A stretch of DNA of 64,000 nucleotides, taken from Caballeronia arvi (GTDB taxonomy: Bacteria > Pseudomonadota > Gammaproteobacteria > Burkholderiales > Burkholderiaceae). Every line of letters starts with the position of its first letter. The stretch's first letter is position 1. The DNA lies in the NCBI RefSeq assembly GCF_001544695.2, contig NZ_FCOM02000012.1, positions 1 through 64,000 of the forward strand. Reading direction: 5' to 3'. A model generated the notes under the pieces. The model searched no databases. It had not been told where the DNA came from and saw nothing but the letters and a program-made list of their open reading frames with translations. The position numbers were made by a program, and so were the translations under genes. Positions 29,083 to 39,400 of this stretch are shown here, in pieces.

Positions 29083-29658
29083 TCATGAGTGCAGCGGCGT
29101 GTTTTGCTGTTCGCGAAGGACGGCGCTGCGCCAATTCCGTGCGCCGAGGCCAAGGACGAACAGAAGCGCACCGGTGATGATCGCGTAGGTGCCGATCATC
29201 CAGACGAGGGCAAGCGCTCCAGCACCCGGGAAGGCCAGCACGAAGACGCCAAACAGAACCGACAGGCTACCGATGAACAACAGCAGCCACTGCGTGCGGC
29301 CGCGCCTTCTCAGCCGAACCCAGGCGACGAGGTCGAGCGCTCCGGTGACGATGGCGTTCGCGCCCATCACGGTGATCAGCACGAGCGCCGTGACGCCGGG
29401 CGCCGCGACGGCGATCAGGCCCGAAACGATCATGCATAGCCCAAGCAGCAAGGGGAGCCACCAGTCGGTGCGGATCGAATGATGTCGTATCGCTGCGCTG
29501 ACCGCAGCGACGCCTCCGATGAGTGCATACGCCGCGAACATCGCGACCAAAAGCAGCAGCGTGAGGCCAGGCCAGCAGAGCGCGAGGACGCCGAAGAGGA
29601 TTCCCGCGGCGCCACGCAGCGCGAGCATCCACCATGCCCGACCGAGCAGTTCGTCCAT
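29083..29658 (-). CDS. hdeD: HdeD-family acid-resistance membrane protein
   Basis: A 191-residue membrane protein with six predicted transmembrane segments arranged as pairs, for example WMLALRGAAGILFGVLALCW, LTLLLLVAMFAAYALIGGVA and MIVSGLIAVAAPGVTALVLI. The repeated glycine-rich helices match the HdeD/DUF308 family. In E. coli HdeD helps acid resistance at high cell density; HdeD is also part of transmissible heat-resistance loci. Start ATG 29658 follows GAGGAG by eight bases. It is the first gene of the operon leading to clpK. Confidence 0.9.
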   Translation of the reverse strand: MDELLGRAWWMLALRGAAGILFGVLALCWPGLTLLLLVAMFAAYALIGGVAAVSAAIRHHSIRTDWWLPLLLGLCMIVSGLIAVAAPGVTALVLITVMGANAIVTGALDLVAWVRLRRRGRTQWLLLFIGSLSVLFGVFVLAFPGAGALALVWMIGTYAIITGALLFVLGLGARNWRSAVLREQQNTPLHS

Positions 29659-29839
29659 CGTTTGGGCTCCTCAGGCGGATCGCCGATATCCGGTTGACAC
29701 GGCAGCGCGTGCAATTTCTATTTGATCAAGCCTACGTCCGCGCGGCGCGCGCTTCTTTCGAGTTCCTGCCCAAAGGTGTCGGATTTCTGCGTTCGTTGGT
29801 TGCATCACCGATTCAGTCGAAAAGGCCTCACGCCGGTTC

Positions 29840-30676
29840 CTAGGGCCGGTAATGCGCGATGCGGAAAGCGCGGGGCGTACACCCCACATATCGATGAAAT
29901 ACTGCGGTGAAATGCTGCTGCGTTTGGAAGCCGACGCATGCTGCGATATTGATCAGCGGGAGGCTCCCTTCCGAAAGCATCGACTGCGCTAATCTCAACC
30001 TTTCGGTTGTCAGGTAGAAGTGCGGCGGATGCCCTGTCGCGTTCTTAAAAGCCCGCGCGAAATGCGACGGGCTCATGTGCAGGAGCGCGGCGAGGTCATC
30101 GATCTGGATATTGTCCGCGATGTGCTCGTGTATGAAATGTTCCACGACGCTTAGCTTTGACTGTGTGAGGCTCGTACTCGCGTCGCGCGTATCAGCCGTG
30201 AGTCCATACCGGTGCATGAGATGAAGTGCAAATACGTCGGCGAACGCGGCGAGGCATCTAATGTCCGGACTACTGCTGGCATGCAACGCGATAAGCGTGT
30301 CGCCCGCTTCGCGCAGGAAAGGATCCCACGCCTTGAACCAGCAAGGGATCTCGCAAGCCGTGGTGCCGAGCGCGTTTCGAGCGGTTTCTCTCAGCCTGGC
30401 CCAATGGAGCGCGACGACGAGGCCGCACGGATCGTCGTCATTGACGAGCTTGACACGAGCCCAGGCCGGCACGATCGCAATAAACGGCGCGCTGACGCTT
30501 AGATGCTGATAGGGGCGCGCGCTGCTGCGAACAGTGTTCGCGTGCGCGGTGGTCCGTTCCGCCGGGATGATACACAGGATCCACTGCGCCGAATTCGGGG
30601 CGCAGTCCGCGCGCGACGCACCGATCCCGTGGCAGCTAAGGCGGTGCAACTGCGGGGAGCGCTGTAGTTGCTCCAT
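29840..30676 (-). CDS. AraC-family transcriptional regulator
   Basis: A 278-residue regulator with an N-terminal cupin-like ligand region and a C-terminal AraC/XylS double helix-turn-helix. The DNA-binding part begins about residue 180 (VEHFIHEHIADNIQIDDLAA) and includes LLHMSPSHFARAFKNATGHP and INIAACVGFQTQQHFTAVFH, ending YVGCTPRAFRIAHYR. ATG 30676 has AGAGGA upstream. It lies 182 bases upstream of hdeD in the same direction, so it could control that operon, but its own target and inducer are not evident. Confidence 0.9.
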   Translation of the reverse strand: MEQLQRSPQLHRLSCHGIGASRADCAPNSAQWILCIIPAERTTAHANTVRSSARPYQHLSVSAPFIAIVPAWARVKLVNDDDPCGLVVALHWARLRETARNALGTTACEIPCWFKAWDPFLREAGDTLIALHASSSPDIRCLAAFADVFALHLMHRYGLTADTRDASTSLTQSKLSVVEHFIHEHIADNIQIDDLAALLHMSPSHFARAFKNATGHPPHFYLTTERLRLAQSMLSEGSLPLINIAACVGFQTQQHFTAVFHRYVGCTPRAFRIAHYRP

Positions 30677-30833
30677 TGCGCGCGTCCTCTGGCGGGAGGC
30701 CTCGAAGTGCCAAAGGTTGAATAGTAGTCCAGTTTACGTCGATGCCAGCTTGTTTTGGTATATACATGCCTTCCGTACGCCGGCAGGCAAAACTTGCTGG
30801 TACTCGATGATCCCGGAGAGAGAAATAGGTAAA

Positions 30834-31349
30834 TCAATCGCGCGTTTCGCGATCCCACACGGCGCGCTCTGCTATCGCCGCATCGACGGGATCGTCGCGT
30901 TGCCGCATTAGCCAGTAGACGCTGCCAAGCGCGATCAGCGCGGCCGCGAGTGCGGCAATGCGAGCCGGGTCCGTGGCTGGATCAAGGATGATGAACTTGC
31001 GTGCTATCGCGAGCATCGCCACGAGGATCACTGTCTTGACCTGCACGATGTGATCGCGTCTTAACATGACGCGGGTGATCGAATGCTTGAATTCCATCGC
31101 GATCAACAGCGTCATCACCATCCCGAAGACCGCTTGAAAGATCGCATGATCCAGCGGATTGAGCGCCCCCGACAGCGATAGCGCCACGACCGCCCGAATC
31201 AACTGCCACAGCGATACGACGATGATCACCGAGATCACGACGCTCAGGATATGGGCGATGATCTGCTCGAAGCGCTCGTAGAAGGTCAGCACGCGCCATT
31301 GCAGCCGAAATTCGTTGAGCTTCACGCGAAATTGCGTTGGTTTGCTCAT
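30834..31349 (-). CDS. psiE: Phosphate-starvation-inducible PsiE-family membrane protein
   Basis: A 171-residue membrane protein with four hydrophobic helices, among them HILSVVISVIIVVSLWQLIR and HAIFQAVFGMVMTLLIAMEF, then KHSITRVMLRRDHIVQVKTV. The family is PsiE, originally found under phosphate starvation; PsiE proteins are also encoded in the transmissible heat-resistance loci, alongside HdeD, Hsp20 and ClpK. Start ATG 31349 (MSKPTQFRVKLNEFRLQWRV). The molecular function is unknown. Confidence 0.85.
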   Translation of the reverse strand: MSKPTQFRVKLNEFRLQWRVLTFYERFEQIIAHILSVVISVIIVVSLWQLIRAVVALSLSGALNPLDHAIFQAVFGMVMTLLIAMEFKHSITRVMLRRDHIVQVKTVILVAMLAIARKFIILDPATDPARIAALAAALIALGSVYWLMRQRDDPVDAAIAERAVWDRETRD

Positions 31350-31692
31350 GGATCGGTTCGCAGGAAGACTCGGGCAGGGGGGCACGCCGATCATGGCGGG
31401 ATGCGCGGTGACGGCGGCAACGAAAGCCGTAGCCGGCTCCGTGATGTTGAGCCATGCGTGCGGACTTTTCTTTCGTCTTCGTGCTGATTCTTTTCTCTAA
31501 TCTGCTTGCTGAGCACAGACTCGACGCCGTCTCCAGCGCCGCGCGCCGCATGAGCCCCATTTTCGCCAGCGGCACCCGACTCGCAGGCCCCGCGCAAGAT
31601 GAAACCCTTGCTCGGCGAAAAAAGGTCGCATCGATATCCGCGCGAACAGGACTTCGAGATCCACGCTGTCCATTGACTCGCCGCCCTGCCAT
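31350..31692. other. Spacer between stress block and hmf cluster
   Basis: About 340 bases with no convincing gene. It separates the PsiE gene from the aldehyde dehydrogenase and probably marks the junction between the island and the catabolic cluster. Confidence 0.4.
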
Positions 31693-33132
31693 TCACCGCA
31701 ACGGCGCGATACCTTCCGCAACGCCGGCCGGCATGCAGATGTGCTTGATTTCCGTGAAGTCGGCGAGGGCATCGTAGCCGTGCAGGCGGCCGAGACCGCT
31801 TTGCCGGTAGCCACCGGTTTCCGCTTCGGCAAACAGCTTGTTGTGATCGTTGATCCACACCGTGCCATTGCGCAGCGCGCGCGCGATGCGAAACGCGCGG
31901 GCGCCGTCGTTGGTCCACACGCTCGCGGAGAGGCCAAATACGGTGTCGTTGGCTCTGTCGATTGCCTGCGCTTCAGTGTCAAACGTCTCCAGCGTGACGA
32001 ACGGTCCGAAGATTTCCTCCTGGCAGAAGAATGCTTTCGAGTCGCTGTGTTCGATGAGCGTTGGCGAGAGGAACGCGTGGCCTGAGCGCGTGCCGCGCAG
32101 CAGTACGCGATCCGCTTCGTCGCAGGCGCGGGCAATGGTCTGATGGACCGCGTCGCGCGTGGCCGCGTCGATTAGCGGACCGATGTCCGTTGCCTCGTTG
32201 ATGCCTTCGCCCACTTTCAGCGCTTCGAGCGCACGCGTCAGATGCTCACGCATCTCCGCCGCTCGCCGGGTATGCACGAGCACCCGGCGCGCAGCAGTGC
32301 ATTGCTGACCTGAGATGATCGTCGCCGCGCGCGCGATACGCGGCGCGATCGCGGCGACGTCCGCATCCTCGAAGACGACACAGCACGACTTGCCGCCGAG
32401 TTCCAGCGAGAGCTTCTTCATGCTTTGGGCGGCGGCGGCCATGATCTTCTTGCCCGTCGCGGTTGATCCGGTGAAACTCACCACATCGACGTCATGCGAC
32501 TCGACCAGCCGTTCGCCCGCCGCATAGCCGATTTCGTTGACGAGGTTCACTGCGCCCGTCGGCAGCGCGGTCTGCTCGAAGCAGCGCAGCATGGCCGCGA
32601 TCACTAGCGGGGTCTGTGCGGCGGATTTGACGATTGCCGTGCAGCCAGCGGCGAGGGCGGGCGCGAGCGAGCGCACGAGCAACACCGCGGGCGCATTCCA
32701 GGGCACAAAGATGGCCGCGACGCCAGCGGCCTCACGCAGCATTGTCGAGATCGTTCCCGGCTCTGGTTCCAACACGTGCCCCGCGATGTGCCGAGCGAGT
32801 CCCGCGTAATATCGGACTTCGGAAATCGCGGCTGCGATCTCGCCGCGCGATTGCGCGATTGCCTTGCCGTTTTCGCGCGTAAGCAGGGTCGAAAGCGGCT
32901 CGCGTTGCGCATCGAGTGCGCCGGCCCATGCGAGCAGCACGTCCTGACGCAGGCGCGCGTCCTGTGCCCACGTCGTGCGGTCGAACACGTTCCGTGCCGC
33001 GGCGATGGCCGCATCGGCTTCCGCCGCCCCGCCGTCGGCGAACTGGCCGATGCTTTCGCCGGTAGCCGGATCGATGCTGTCGACCGAAGGCATGCCGACC
33101 CATGCGCCGGCTATCCAGTGTGGTGCTTTCAT
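31693..33132 (-). CDS. NAD(P)-dependent aldehyde dehydrogenase (furfural/HMF candidate)
   Basis: A 479-residue aldehyde dehydrogenase. The oxidation signature VFVPWNAPAVLLVRSLAPAL-type segment (here IFVPWNAPAVLLVRSLAPAL), FTGSTATGKKIMAAAAQ for cofactor binding, the catalytic glutamate in LSLELGGKSCC and the catalytic cysteine in IISGQQCTAARRVL are present. It overlaps the end of the LysR gene upstream by four bases (ATGA), so both are cotranscribed. Next to hmf genes it probably oxidises furfural, HMF or a derived aldehyde to the acid, together with HmfH. Direct evidence for the substrate is lacking. Confidence 0.88.
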   Translation of the reverse strand: MKAPHWIAGAWVGMPSVDSIDPATGESIGQFADGGAAEADAAIAAARNVFDRTTWAQDARLRQDVLLAWAGALDAQREPLSTLLTRENGKAIAQSRGEIAAAISEVRYYAGLARHIAGHVLEPEPGTISTMLREAAGVAAIFVPWNAPAVLLVRSLAPALAAGCTAIVKSAAQTPLVIAAMLRCFEQTALPTGAVNLVNEIGYAAGERLVESHDVDVVSFTGSTATGKKIMAAAAQSMKKLSLELGGKSCCVVFEDADVAAIAPRIARAATIISGQQCTAARRVLVHTRRAAEMREHLTRALEALKVGEGINEATDIGPLIDAATRDAVHQTIARACDEADRVLLRGTRSGHAFLSPTLIEHSDSKAFFCQEEIFGPFVTLETFDTEAQAIDRANDTVFGLSASVWTNDGARAFRIARALRNGTVWINDHNKLFAEAETGGYRQSGLGRLHGYDALADFTEIKHICMPAGVAEGIAPLR

Positions 33133-34067
33133 GCAGTTTCCTTGGAGAGAAGAGGGGCGTTTGTGCCGGATGCGTTCGACACGCGATGCAGTTCGTCGGC
33201 GATGATCTCGATCAGCGCCTCGGCCGCAGCGGACAGCGGCCTGCGCGGATGGCTCACGCGCACGATATGCCGCACGATGCGCGGCGCGAGAATCGGATAG
33301 GCCCGCAGTGTCCCACGCTGCACGGCCCGCCCAACGGCGATGCGCGGCAGGATCGTCGCAAAGCGGGTGCTCTCGACGAGCTTCACGATCGTGCTGAGCA
33401 CGTCGATTTCGAAACGCGGCGCAAGCAGCACGTCTTCGTGCTGTGCGGCGGTATCGAGCACGCCGCGCAGGCCGTGGCGCTTGGTCGGCAACACGAGTTC
33501 GAGTTCCGGCAACTGCGCAAGCTCGATCGTGTGCGGTAGGTCAGGGCCGTGCTCGACGCTCGTCGCCAGCACCATTTCTTCATCGAGCAGCGTCTGCGAA
33601 TCGAGCGATAGGCGCGCGCGGGGCTTGTTGATGAGGGCCGCATCGAGTTGGCCACCCGCGACCCAGTCAATGAAGGTCGCGCTGAAGCCGTCCGCCACCG
33701 TCACTTCGACATGCGGATAACGCGCATGAAAGCGCGAGAGCGAATCGGCAAGCACGCTCTCCGTCACCGATGCGATGAGTCCAATGCTCACATGCCCCGT
33801 CACCACTTCGTCGCGCTGCTGAAGCTGCTGCCGCGCGTGCGCAAGGTCGCGCATGATCGGCAGAAAGAGACGATACATCAGGCGTCCAGCGGCGGTTGGG
33901 GCCATGCCGTGAGCGCCGCGCTCGAACAATTGCTGATGTAACTCTTGCTCCAGCTTCGCGATCTGCATGCTGAGTGCGGGTTGCACGATGTTGAGCCGGT
34001 GGGCCGCGCGCGTGACCGATCCGTCCTCGAAGAGCGCGATGAAGTACTGGATTTGCTTGAGGTCCAT
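33129..34067 (-). CDS. hmfR: LysR-family regulator of the hmf cluster (R1)
   Basis: A 312-residue LysR-type regulator starting MDLKQIQYFIALFEDGSVTR at ATG 34067. The helix-turn-helix occupies the first 60 residues (AAHRLNIVQPALSMQIAKLE) and the effector domain the rest. It is divergent from hmfF, 295 bases away, and is followed by the aldehyde dehydrogenase with a four-base overlap. It is strongly similar to the LysR at 47239-48159; hmf clusters typically have two LysR regulators that respond to furoate-type intermediates. Confidence 0.88.
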   Translation of the reverse strand: MDLKQIQYFIALFEDGSVTRAAHRLNIVQPALSMQIAKLEQELHQQLFERGAHGMAPTAAGRLMYRLFLPIMRDLAHARQQLQQRDEVVTGHVSIGLIASVTESVLADSLSRFHARYPHVEVTVADGFSATFIDWVAGGQLDAALINKPRARLSLDSQTLLDEEMVLATSVEHGPDLPHTIELAQLPELELVLPTKRHGLRGVLDTAAQHEDVLLAPRFEIDVLSTIVKLVESTRFATILPRIAVGRAVQRGTLRAYPILAPRIVRHIVRVSHPRRPLSAAAEALIEIIADELHRVSNASGTNAPLLSKETA

Positions 34068-34084
34068 TTCTCGTTCAGGTCTGT

Positions 34085-34102
34085 ATCAATAAGACTTATG
34101 AT
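34085..34102. promoter_or_regulatory. LysR-type operator candidate upstream of hmfF
   Basis: The segment ATCAATAAGACTTATGAT lies 18 bases before the LysR start. Its core ATAAG-A-CTTAT (34089-34099) is a perfect interrupted palindrome. It is the best LysR box in the divergent region; a second AT-rich stretch with repeated ATATCAAAA follows at about 34233-34265. Confidence 0.55.
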
Positions 34103-34362
34103 GTTCGACAACGTTATCAGTCGGTGGCTGCGGCCTGGCTTACTGGCGGGTCCTGCAATGCCCTGCTGTGCGTCGAGGTGCCACCGGTGTATTGAATCGA
34201 TCTCGAAGACCGGTGTCATTGGGGCTAACGCTGATATCAAAATTAATGATTAAAAATATCAAAAAACAGTATTAGAACTTATATCGCGATCTCGTTACGC
34301 TTCATTTCAATCCTTGCTGCGGCGTCCGGCCGCAAAGACGCAGGGAACCGATGGAGACGCAG

Positions 34363-35865
34363 ATGAATATTCGCGATGCCGCGACGCACGGCACTTCTTC
34401 CACCTTTGCTCTCCCGTGGGCTTCGAATCGTTCAGAGACGTCAGCGCTCACGCTGCGCGACTGGCTCGCGCACCTCGCGAAGACCGGCCGCCTGGCGACC
34501 ATCGAACGGCCGGTTGCGCTCGAACACGAACTCGCCGCGATCGCCAAACGGCTCGACGGCACGCAGGCCGCTTTCTTCACGCAGCCCGGCGGCAAGGGCG
34601 TGCCCGTCGTCTCCGGCTTCATGTCGAAGCGCGGCTGGATCGCGGAGGCGCTTGGCGTCGAGGAAGCGGGCCTGCTCGCGCGCTTTTCCGCGGCGGTCGC
34701 GCAGCCGATCGCATCGAGAGTGGTCGATCGAGCGGACGCGCCCTGTCAGGAGATCGTTCATACGAACGGCATCGACCTGCACGCATTGCTGCCGATTCCA
34801 ACCCACAGCGAACACGACAACGGCCCGTACATCACCGCCGGTCTCGTGATCGCGCGCAATCCGCGCACCGGCGTGCAGAACGTCTCGATCAACCGCATTC
34901 AGGTGCACGGCCCCGATCGCATGGCGATCCTGCTGCTGCCGCGTCATCTCTACGCATTCCAGCGCGACGCGGAAGCCGAGGGCGATGCGCTCGACGTTGC
35001 CGTCGTGATTGGCGTCGATCCCCTGACGATGCTCGCGTCGCAAGCCATCACGCCGATCGATCACGACGAACTCGAAATCGCGGGCGCGCTGCACGGTGCG
35101 CCGCTGCCTGTCGCGCGATGCGTGACGAACGGCGTGCACGTGCCGGCGTTTGCGGAGATCGTCATCGAAGGGCGCATTCTGCCGAACGTGCGCGAGCCGG
35201 AAGGTCCGTTCGGCGAATTTCCGAAGTACTACAGCGCGAAGGAAGCACGCGAAGTCATCGAAGTGACGGCCCTCACGCATCGGCGCGATCCGATCTTTCA
35301 TACGATCGTGCCCGCCGAAATGGAGCATCTGCTGCTCGGCGCGATTCCGCGCGAAGCCACGTTGCTCGCGCACCTTCAGCGCAGCCATCCCGCCGTGAAG
35401 GACGTGCATCTGTCTGTGGGCGGCGTGTGCCGCTATCACCTGTGGGTGCAATTCGACAAGAAGCGCGAAGGCGAAGCGAAGAACGTCATCCTGTGCGCGT
35501 TCGGCGCGCATTACGACATCAAGCAGGTCGTCGTCGTCGATACCGATGTGGACCTGCACGATCCCGCCGAGATCGAATGGGCGATCGCCACGCGCTTTCA
35601 GGCTGATCGCGATCTCGTCGTGATCGAGGGGGCACAGGGTTCGCCGCTCGATCCCTCGACGACGGTGGGCCAACCGGCGGACGCGCCGCCGCATCTGCAA
35701 GGTGTGAGCGCGAAGATGGGTCTCGACGCGACGCGACCCGTGGTCTATCCGGAACATGTGTTCACGCGCGTTCGCATTCCCGGGCAGGAGACGGTCGACC
35801 TCGACGCGCTTGTCGCCGGCGACAACGCCGCTTTCGAAGCCTACCTGGGCGGCGACCATGACTGA
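34363..35865 (+). CDS. hmfF: UbiD-family 2,5-furandicarboxylate decarboxylase HmfF
   Basis: A 500-residue UbiD-family decarboxylase, which uses prenylated FMN. The family segments are IHTNGIDLHALLPIPTHSEH, GLVIARNPRTGVQNVSINRI and REPEGPFGEFPKYYSAKEAR, the last carrying active-site acidic residues; HYDIKQVVVVDTDVDLHDPA is the late domain. HmfF of Cupriavidus basilensis decarboxylates 2,5-furandicarboxylate to 2-furoate. The context (hmfG-A-B-C-D-E-H) makes that the best call. ATG 34363 follows GGAG by six bases; an earlier ATG at 34351 is possible. Confidence 0.85.
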   Translation: MNIRDAATHGTSSTFALPWASNRSETSALTLRDWLAHLAKTGRLATIERPVALEHELAAIAKRLDGTQAAFFTQPGGKGVPVVSGFMSKRGWIAEALGVEEAGLLARFSAAVAQPIASRVVDRADAPCQEIVHTNGIDLHALLPIPTHSEHDNGPYITAGLVIARNPRTGVQNVSINRIQVHGPDRMAILLLPRHLYAFQRDAEAEGDALDVAVVIGVDPLTMLASQAITPIDHDELEIAGALHGAPLPVARCVTNGVHVPAFAEIVIEGRILPNVREPEGPFGEFPKYYSAKEAREVIEVTALTHRRDPIFHTIVPAEMEHLLLGAIPREATLLAHLQRSHPAVKDVHLSVGGVCRYHLWVQFDKKREGEAKNVILCAFGAHYDIKQVVVVDTDVDLHDPAEIEWAIATRFQADRDLVVIEGAQGSPLDPSTTVGQPADAPPHLQGVSAKMGLDATRPVVYPEHVFTRVRIPGQETVDLDALVAGDNAAFEAYLGGDHD

Positions 35866-36475
35866 GCGAAACAAGTCGCGCATCGTCGTCGGCATTTCGG
35901 GCGCGAGCGGCGCGGTGATCGGCGTGCGCCTGCTCGCCGCGCTGCGTCGGCTCGGCACGCACGAGACGCATCTCATCGTGTCGGCGTCGGGCGGGGTGAC
36001 GGCAGCACAGGAACTCGGCCTCGCGCGTGGTGATCTCGAAGCCGTTGCCGATGTCGTGCACAACGTGCGCGATATCGGCGCGGCCGTGGCGAGCGGATCT
36101 TTCTTGACCGAAGGCATGGTGATCGCGCCATGTTCGATGAAAACGCTTGCGGGCGTCGCGAACGGCTTCGCGGACAACCTGCTTACGCGTGCCGCCGATG
36201 TGATGCTCAAGGAGCGCCGCCGCCTCGTGCTGGTCGCGCGCGAAACGCCGCTCAATCTCGCGCATCTGCGCAACATGACACTCGCCACCGAGATGGGGGC
36301 GATCGTCATGCCGCCGGTGCCCGCGTTCTACGCGCATCCGAAGACGATCGAAGACGTGGTCGATCACACGGTCGGCCGCATTCTCGATTTGTTCGGCATC
36401 GAGCACGGCGAGATCGCGCGCCGCTGGAGCGGTCTTGCCGATGAATTCGGCGGCCGCGCCGCAGGTGAGGAGTAA
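35858..36475 (+). CDS. hmfG: UbiX-like flavin prenyltransferase HmfG
   Basis: A 205-residue flavin prenyltransferase that makes prenylated FMN for the UbiD partner. The N-terminal RIVVGISGASGAVIGVRLLA and the middle MVIAPCSMKTLAGVANGFAD followed by NLLTRAADVMLKERRRLVLV are diagnostic of UbiX. The start at ATG 35858 overlaps the hmfF stop by eight bases, implying translational coupling. Without it HmfF would be inactive, unless another UbiX is present elsewhere. Confidence 0.9.
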   Translation: MTERNKSRIVVGISGASGAVIGVRLLAALRRLGTHETHLIVSASGGVTAAQELGLARGDLEAVADVVHNVRDIGAAVASGSFLTEGMVIAPCSMKTLAGVANGFADNLLTRAADVMLKERRRLVLVARETPLNLAHLRNMTLATEMGAIVMPPVPAFYAHPKTIEDVVDHTVGRILDLFGIEHGEIARRWSGLADEFGGRAAGEE

Positions 36476-36479
36476 CGTC

Positions 36480-39400
36480 ATGAATCAGCGCGAAACCGCA
36501 TTTGCCCACATGGACGCGCGCGTCGCCGACAACCAGGCGCGCGAAGCGACCGCGCCGCAGCGTCACATCGGACGCCCGATGCAGCGCCTCGAAGACCCCG
36601 CGATCCTTACGGGCCGTGGCCGCTATGGCGACGACATCGCTGTAAAGCCAGGCACGCTGCACGCCGCGATTCTGCGTTCGCCGCACGCGCACGCGGACAT
36701 CCTGTCGATCGATACGGAGGCCGCATCGAAACTCGCGGGCGTGCGCGCCGTGCTCACGCGCGACGATTTGCGTCCGTGGTCGCGACCGTTCGTCGTCGGC
36801 GTGAAATCGCCGATGGAACAGTGGGCGCTCGCGATGGACCGCGTGCGCTACGTCGGCGAGCCGGTCGCGGTCGTGATGGCCGAATCGCGTGCGCTCGCGG
36901 AAGACGCGCTCGATCTGATCAAGGTCGACTACGGCATGCTCGATCCCGTGACGTCGATTGAACAAGCCGCGAAGGACGACGCCCCGGTGCTGCACGAACG
37001 CGTCGGCAGCAACGTCATCAGCGACCGGCATTTCCGCTACGGCGAGCCGGAAGCGGCCTTCGAGCGCGCGCCGCATCGCGTGAAGCTGGTCGCGCATTAT
37101 CCGCGCAACACCTGCGCGCCGATCGAGTGCGGCGTGGTCGTCGCCGAGTATCTTTCGGGCGATGAAGGCTACGATGTCACGTCGAATTTCATGGGGCCGT
37201 TCTCGCTGCACGCCGTCATGGCGATGGCGTTGAACGTGACTGCCAATCGGCTGCGTCATAAGGCCCCGCGCGACTCCGGCGGCAGCTTCGGCGTGAAGCA
37301 GGCCGTGTTTCCGTATGTCGTGCTGATGTGCCTCGCGTCGCGCAAGGCGGGCGCGCCGGTGAAGTGGGTCGAGGATCGGCTCGAACACTTGAGCGCGGCG
37401 ACATCGGCGACGGCGCGTGTTTCAACGATCGAAGCGGCCGTCGAAGCGGATGGCCGCATCGTCGCGCTGTCCTACGATCAGTTGGAAGACGTCGGCGGCT
37501 ACGTGCGCGCGCCCGAGCCCGCGACGTTCTACCGGATGCACGGCTGCCTGACGGGCGCGTACGCGATTCCGAATCTGCTCGTGCGCAACCGGGTCGTGCT
37601 GACGAACAAGACGCCGACGGGGCTCGTGCGCGGCTTCGGCGGACCGCAGGTGTACTTCGCGCTTGAGCGGCTGATCCAGCGCATCGCGATCGAACTGAAG
37701 CTCGATGTGCTCGACGTGTATCGCCGCAACTTCGTTCCCGCCGATGCGTTCCCGTATCGCGCGGCGGCGGGCGCGCTGCTCGATTCAGGCAATTATCAGG
37801 AAGCGCTGCGCCGTTCACTCGACGAAGGCGGATACCGGGAACTCGTCGCGCGCCGCGACGCCGCGCGCAACGAAGGGCGGCTGTATGGCATCGGCTTCGC
37901 GGCGATCGTCGAGCCGTCGGTATCGAACATGGGCTACATCACGACCGTGATGCCCGCCGACGCACGGAGGAAAGCCGGGCCGAAGAACGGCGCGATCGCG
38001 AGCGCGACCGTCAGCGTCGATCTGCTTGGCGGCGTGGTCGTCACGATCGCATCGACACCCGCAGGCCAGGGCCACATGACAGTGTGCGCGCAAGTCGTCG
38101 CCGACGTGCTCGGGCTCGATCCGAAGGACATCGTCGTGAACGTCGAATTCGATACGCACAAGGACGCGTGGTCCGTCGCGGCGGGCAATTATTCGAGCCG
38201 CTTCGCGGGCGCGGTGGCGGGCACGGTGCATCTCGCCGCGACGCGCGTGCGCGACAAACTCGCGCGCGTGCTCGCGAAGCAGTTCAATTGCGCGCCCGGC
38301 GACGTGCGCTTTGAAGGCGCGCGCGTCTTTCCGCACGACGCCGAAGACCGCGCGCTGCCGTTCGCGCGCGCCGCGAGCAATGCGCCGCACTGGGCGCCCG
38401 CGCTGTTGCCGGAGGGCGAAGAGCCGGGCCTGCGCGAAACCGTGTTCTGGTCGCCGCCGCACATGGATGCGCCTGATGAACAGGACCGCGTCAATACATC
38501 GGCGGCGTATGGCTTCGCGTTCGACATGTGCGGCGTCGAAGTGGATCGCGCGACGGGACGCGTGCGCATCGACCGGTATGTGACCGTGCACGACGCCGGC
38601 ACCATCCTCAATCCCGCACTCGCCGATGGCCAGATTCGCGGCGCGTTCGCGCAAGGCGTCGGCGCGGCGCTGATGGAAGAGTTCCGCTACGGCTCGGACG
38701 GCAGCTTCCAGTCCGGCACGCTCGCCGACTATCTGATGCCGACGACCTGCGAAGTGCCCGATCCGCTGATCGTGCATCTGGAGACGCCTTCGCCTTTCAC
38801 GCCGCTTGGCGCGAAAGGTCTCGGCGAAGGCAACAACATGAGCACACCGCCATGCATCGCGAATGCGGTGGCGGATGCGCTCGGCGTCGAAGACATTCGC
38901 TTGCCGCTCACGCCGCCAAAAGTGATGGCGATGGTCGGCATTGACGATCCCGAACCGTCGCGGCCGGAATATCGCGAAGCGCCCGCCACGAAGCCCGTGA
39001 CGCCGGGCGGCGGACGCGCGCTGACGGCGCAAGGAACGGTGGATCTGCCCGCGACGCCCGAAGCTGTGTTCGCCGTGCTGCTCGATCCGAAGACGCTCGC
39101 GAACGTCATTCCCGGCTGTCACGCGCTTGAAGAAACCGCGCCGAACCAGTATCGCGCGGACGTGACCGTCGGCGTCGGCATGATCAAGGCGCGATTCGAG
39201 GCGCGTATCGGCTTGTCGGAGATCGATGCGCCGCTCCGCCTGCGACTCGCTGGCGCGGGGATCTCGCCGCTCGGCAGCGCGCGCGGCAGCGGTCTCGTCG
39301 AACTGACGCCGCAAGGCAGCGGCACGCGGCTCACGTACGACTACGAAGCGCAGGTGTCAGGCAAGGTCGCGGCGGTCGGCGGCCGCATGCTCGAAGGCGC

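Noticed and set aside
34441..36309. 622-residue minus-strand frame opposite hmfF/hmfG
   Set aside because: Antisense shadow: arginine-rich, no domain, and the plus strand encodes clear UbiD and UbiX proteins.
37815..39314. 499-residue minus-strand frame inside hmfA
   Set aside because: Shadow frame of the molybdopterin subunit with arginine-rich low-complexity composition.
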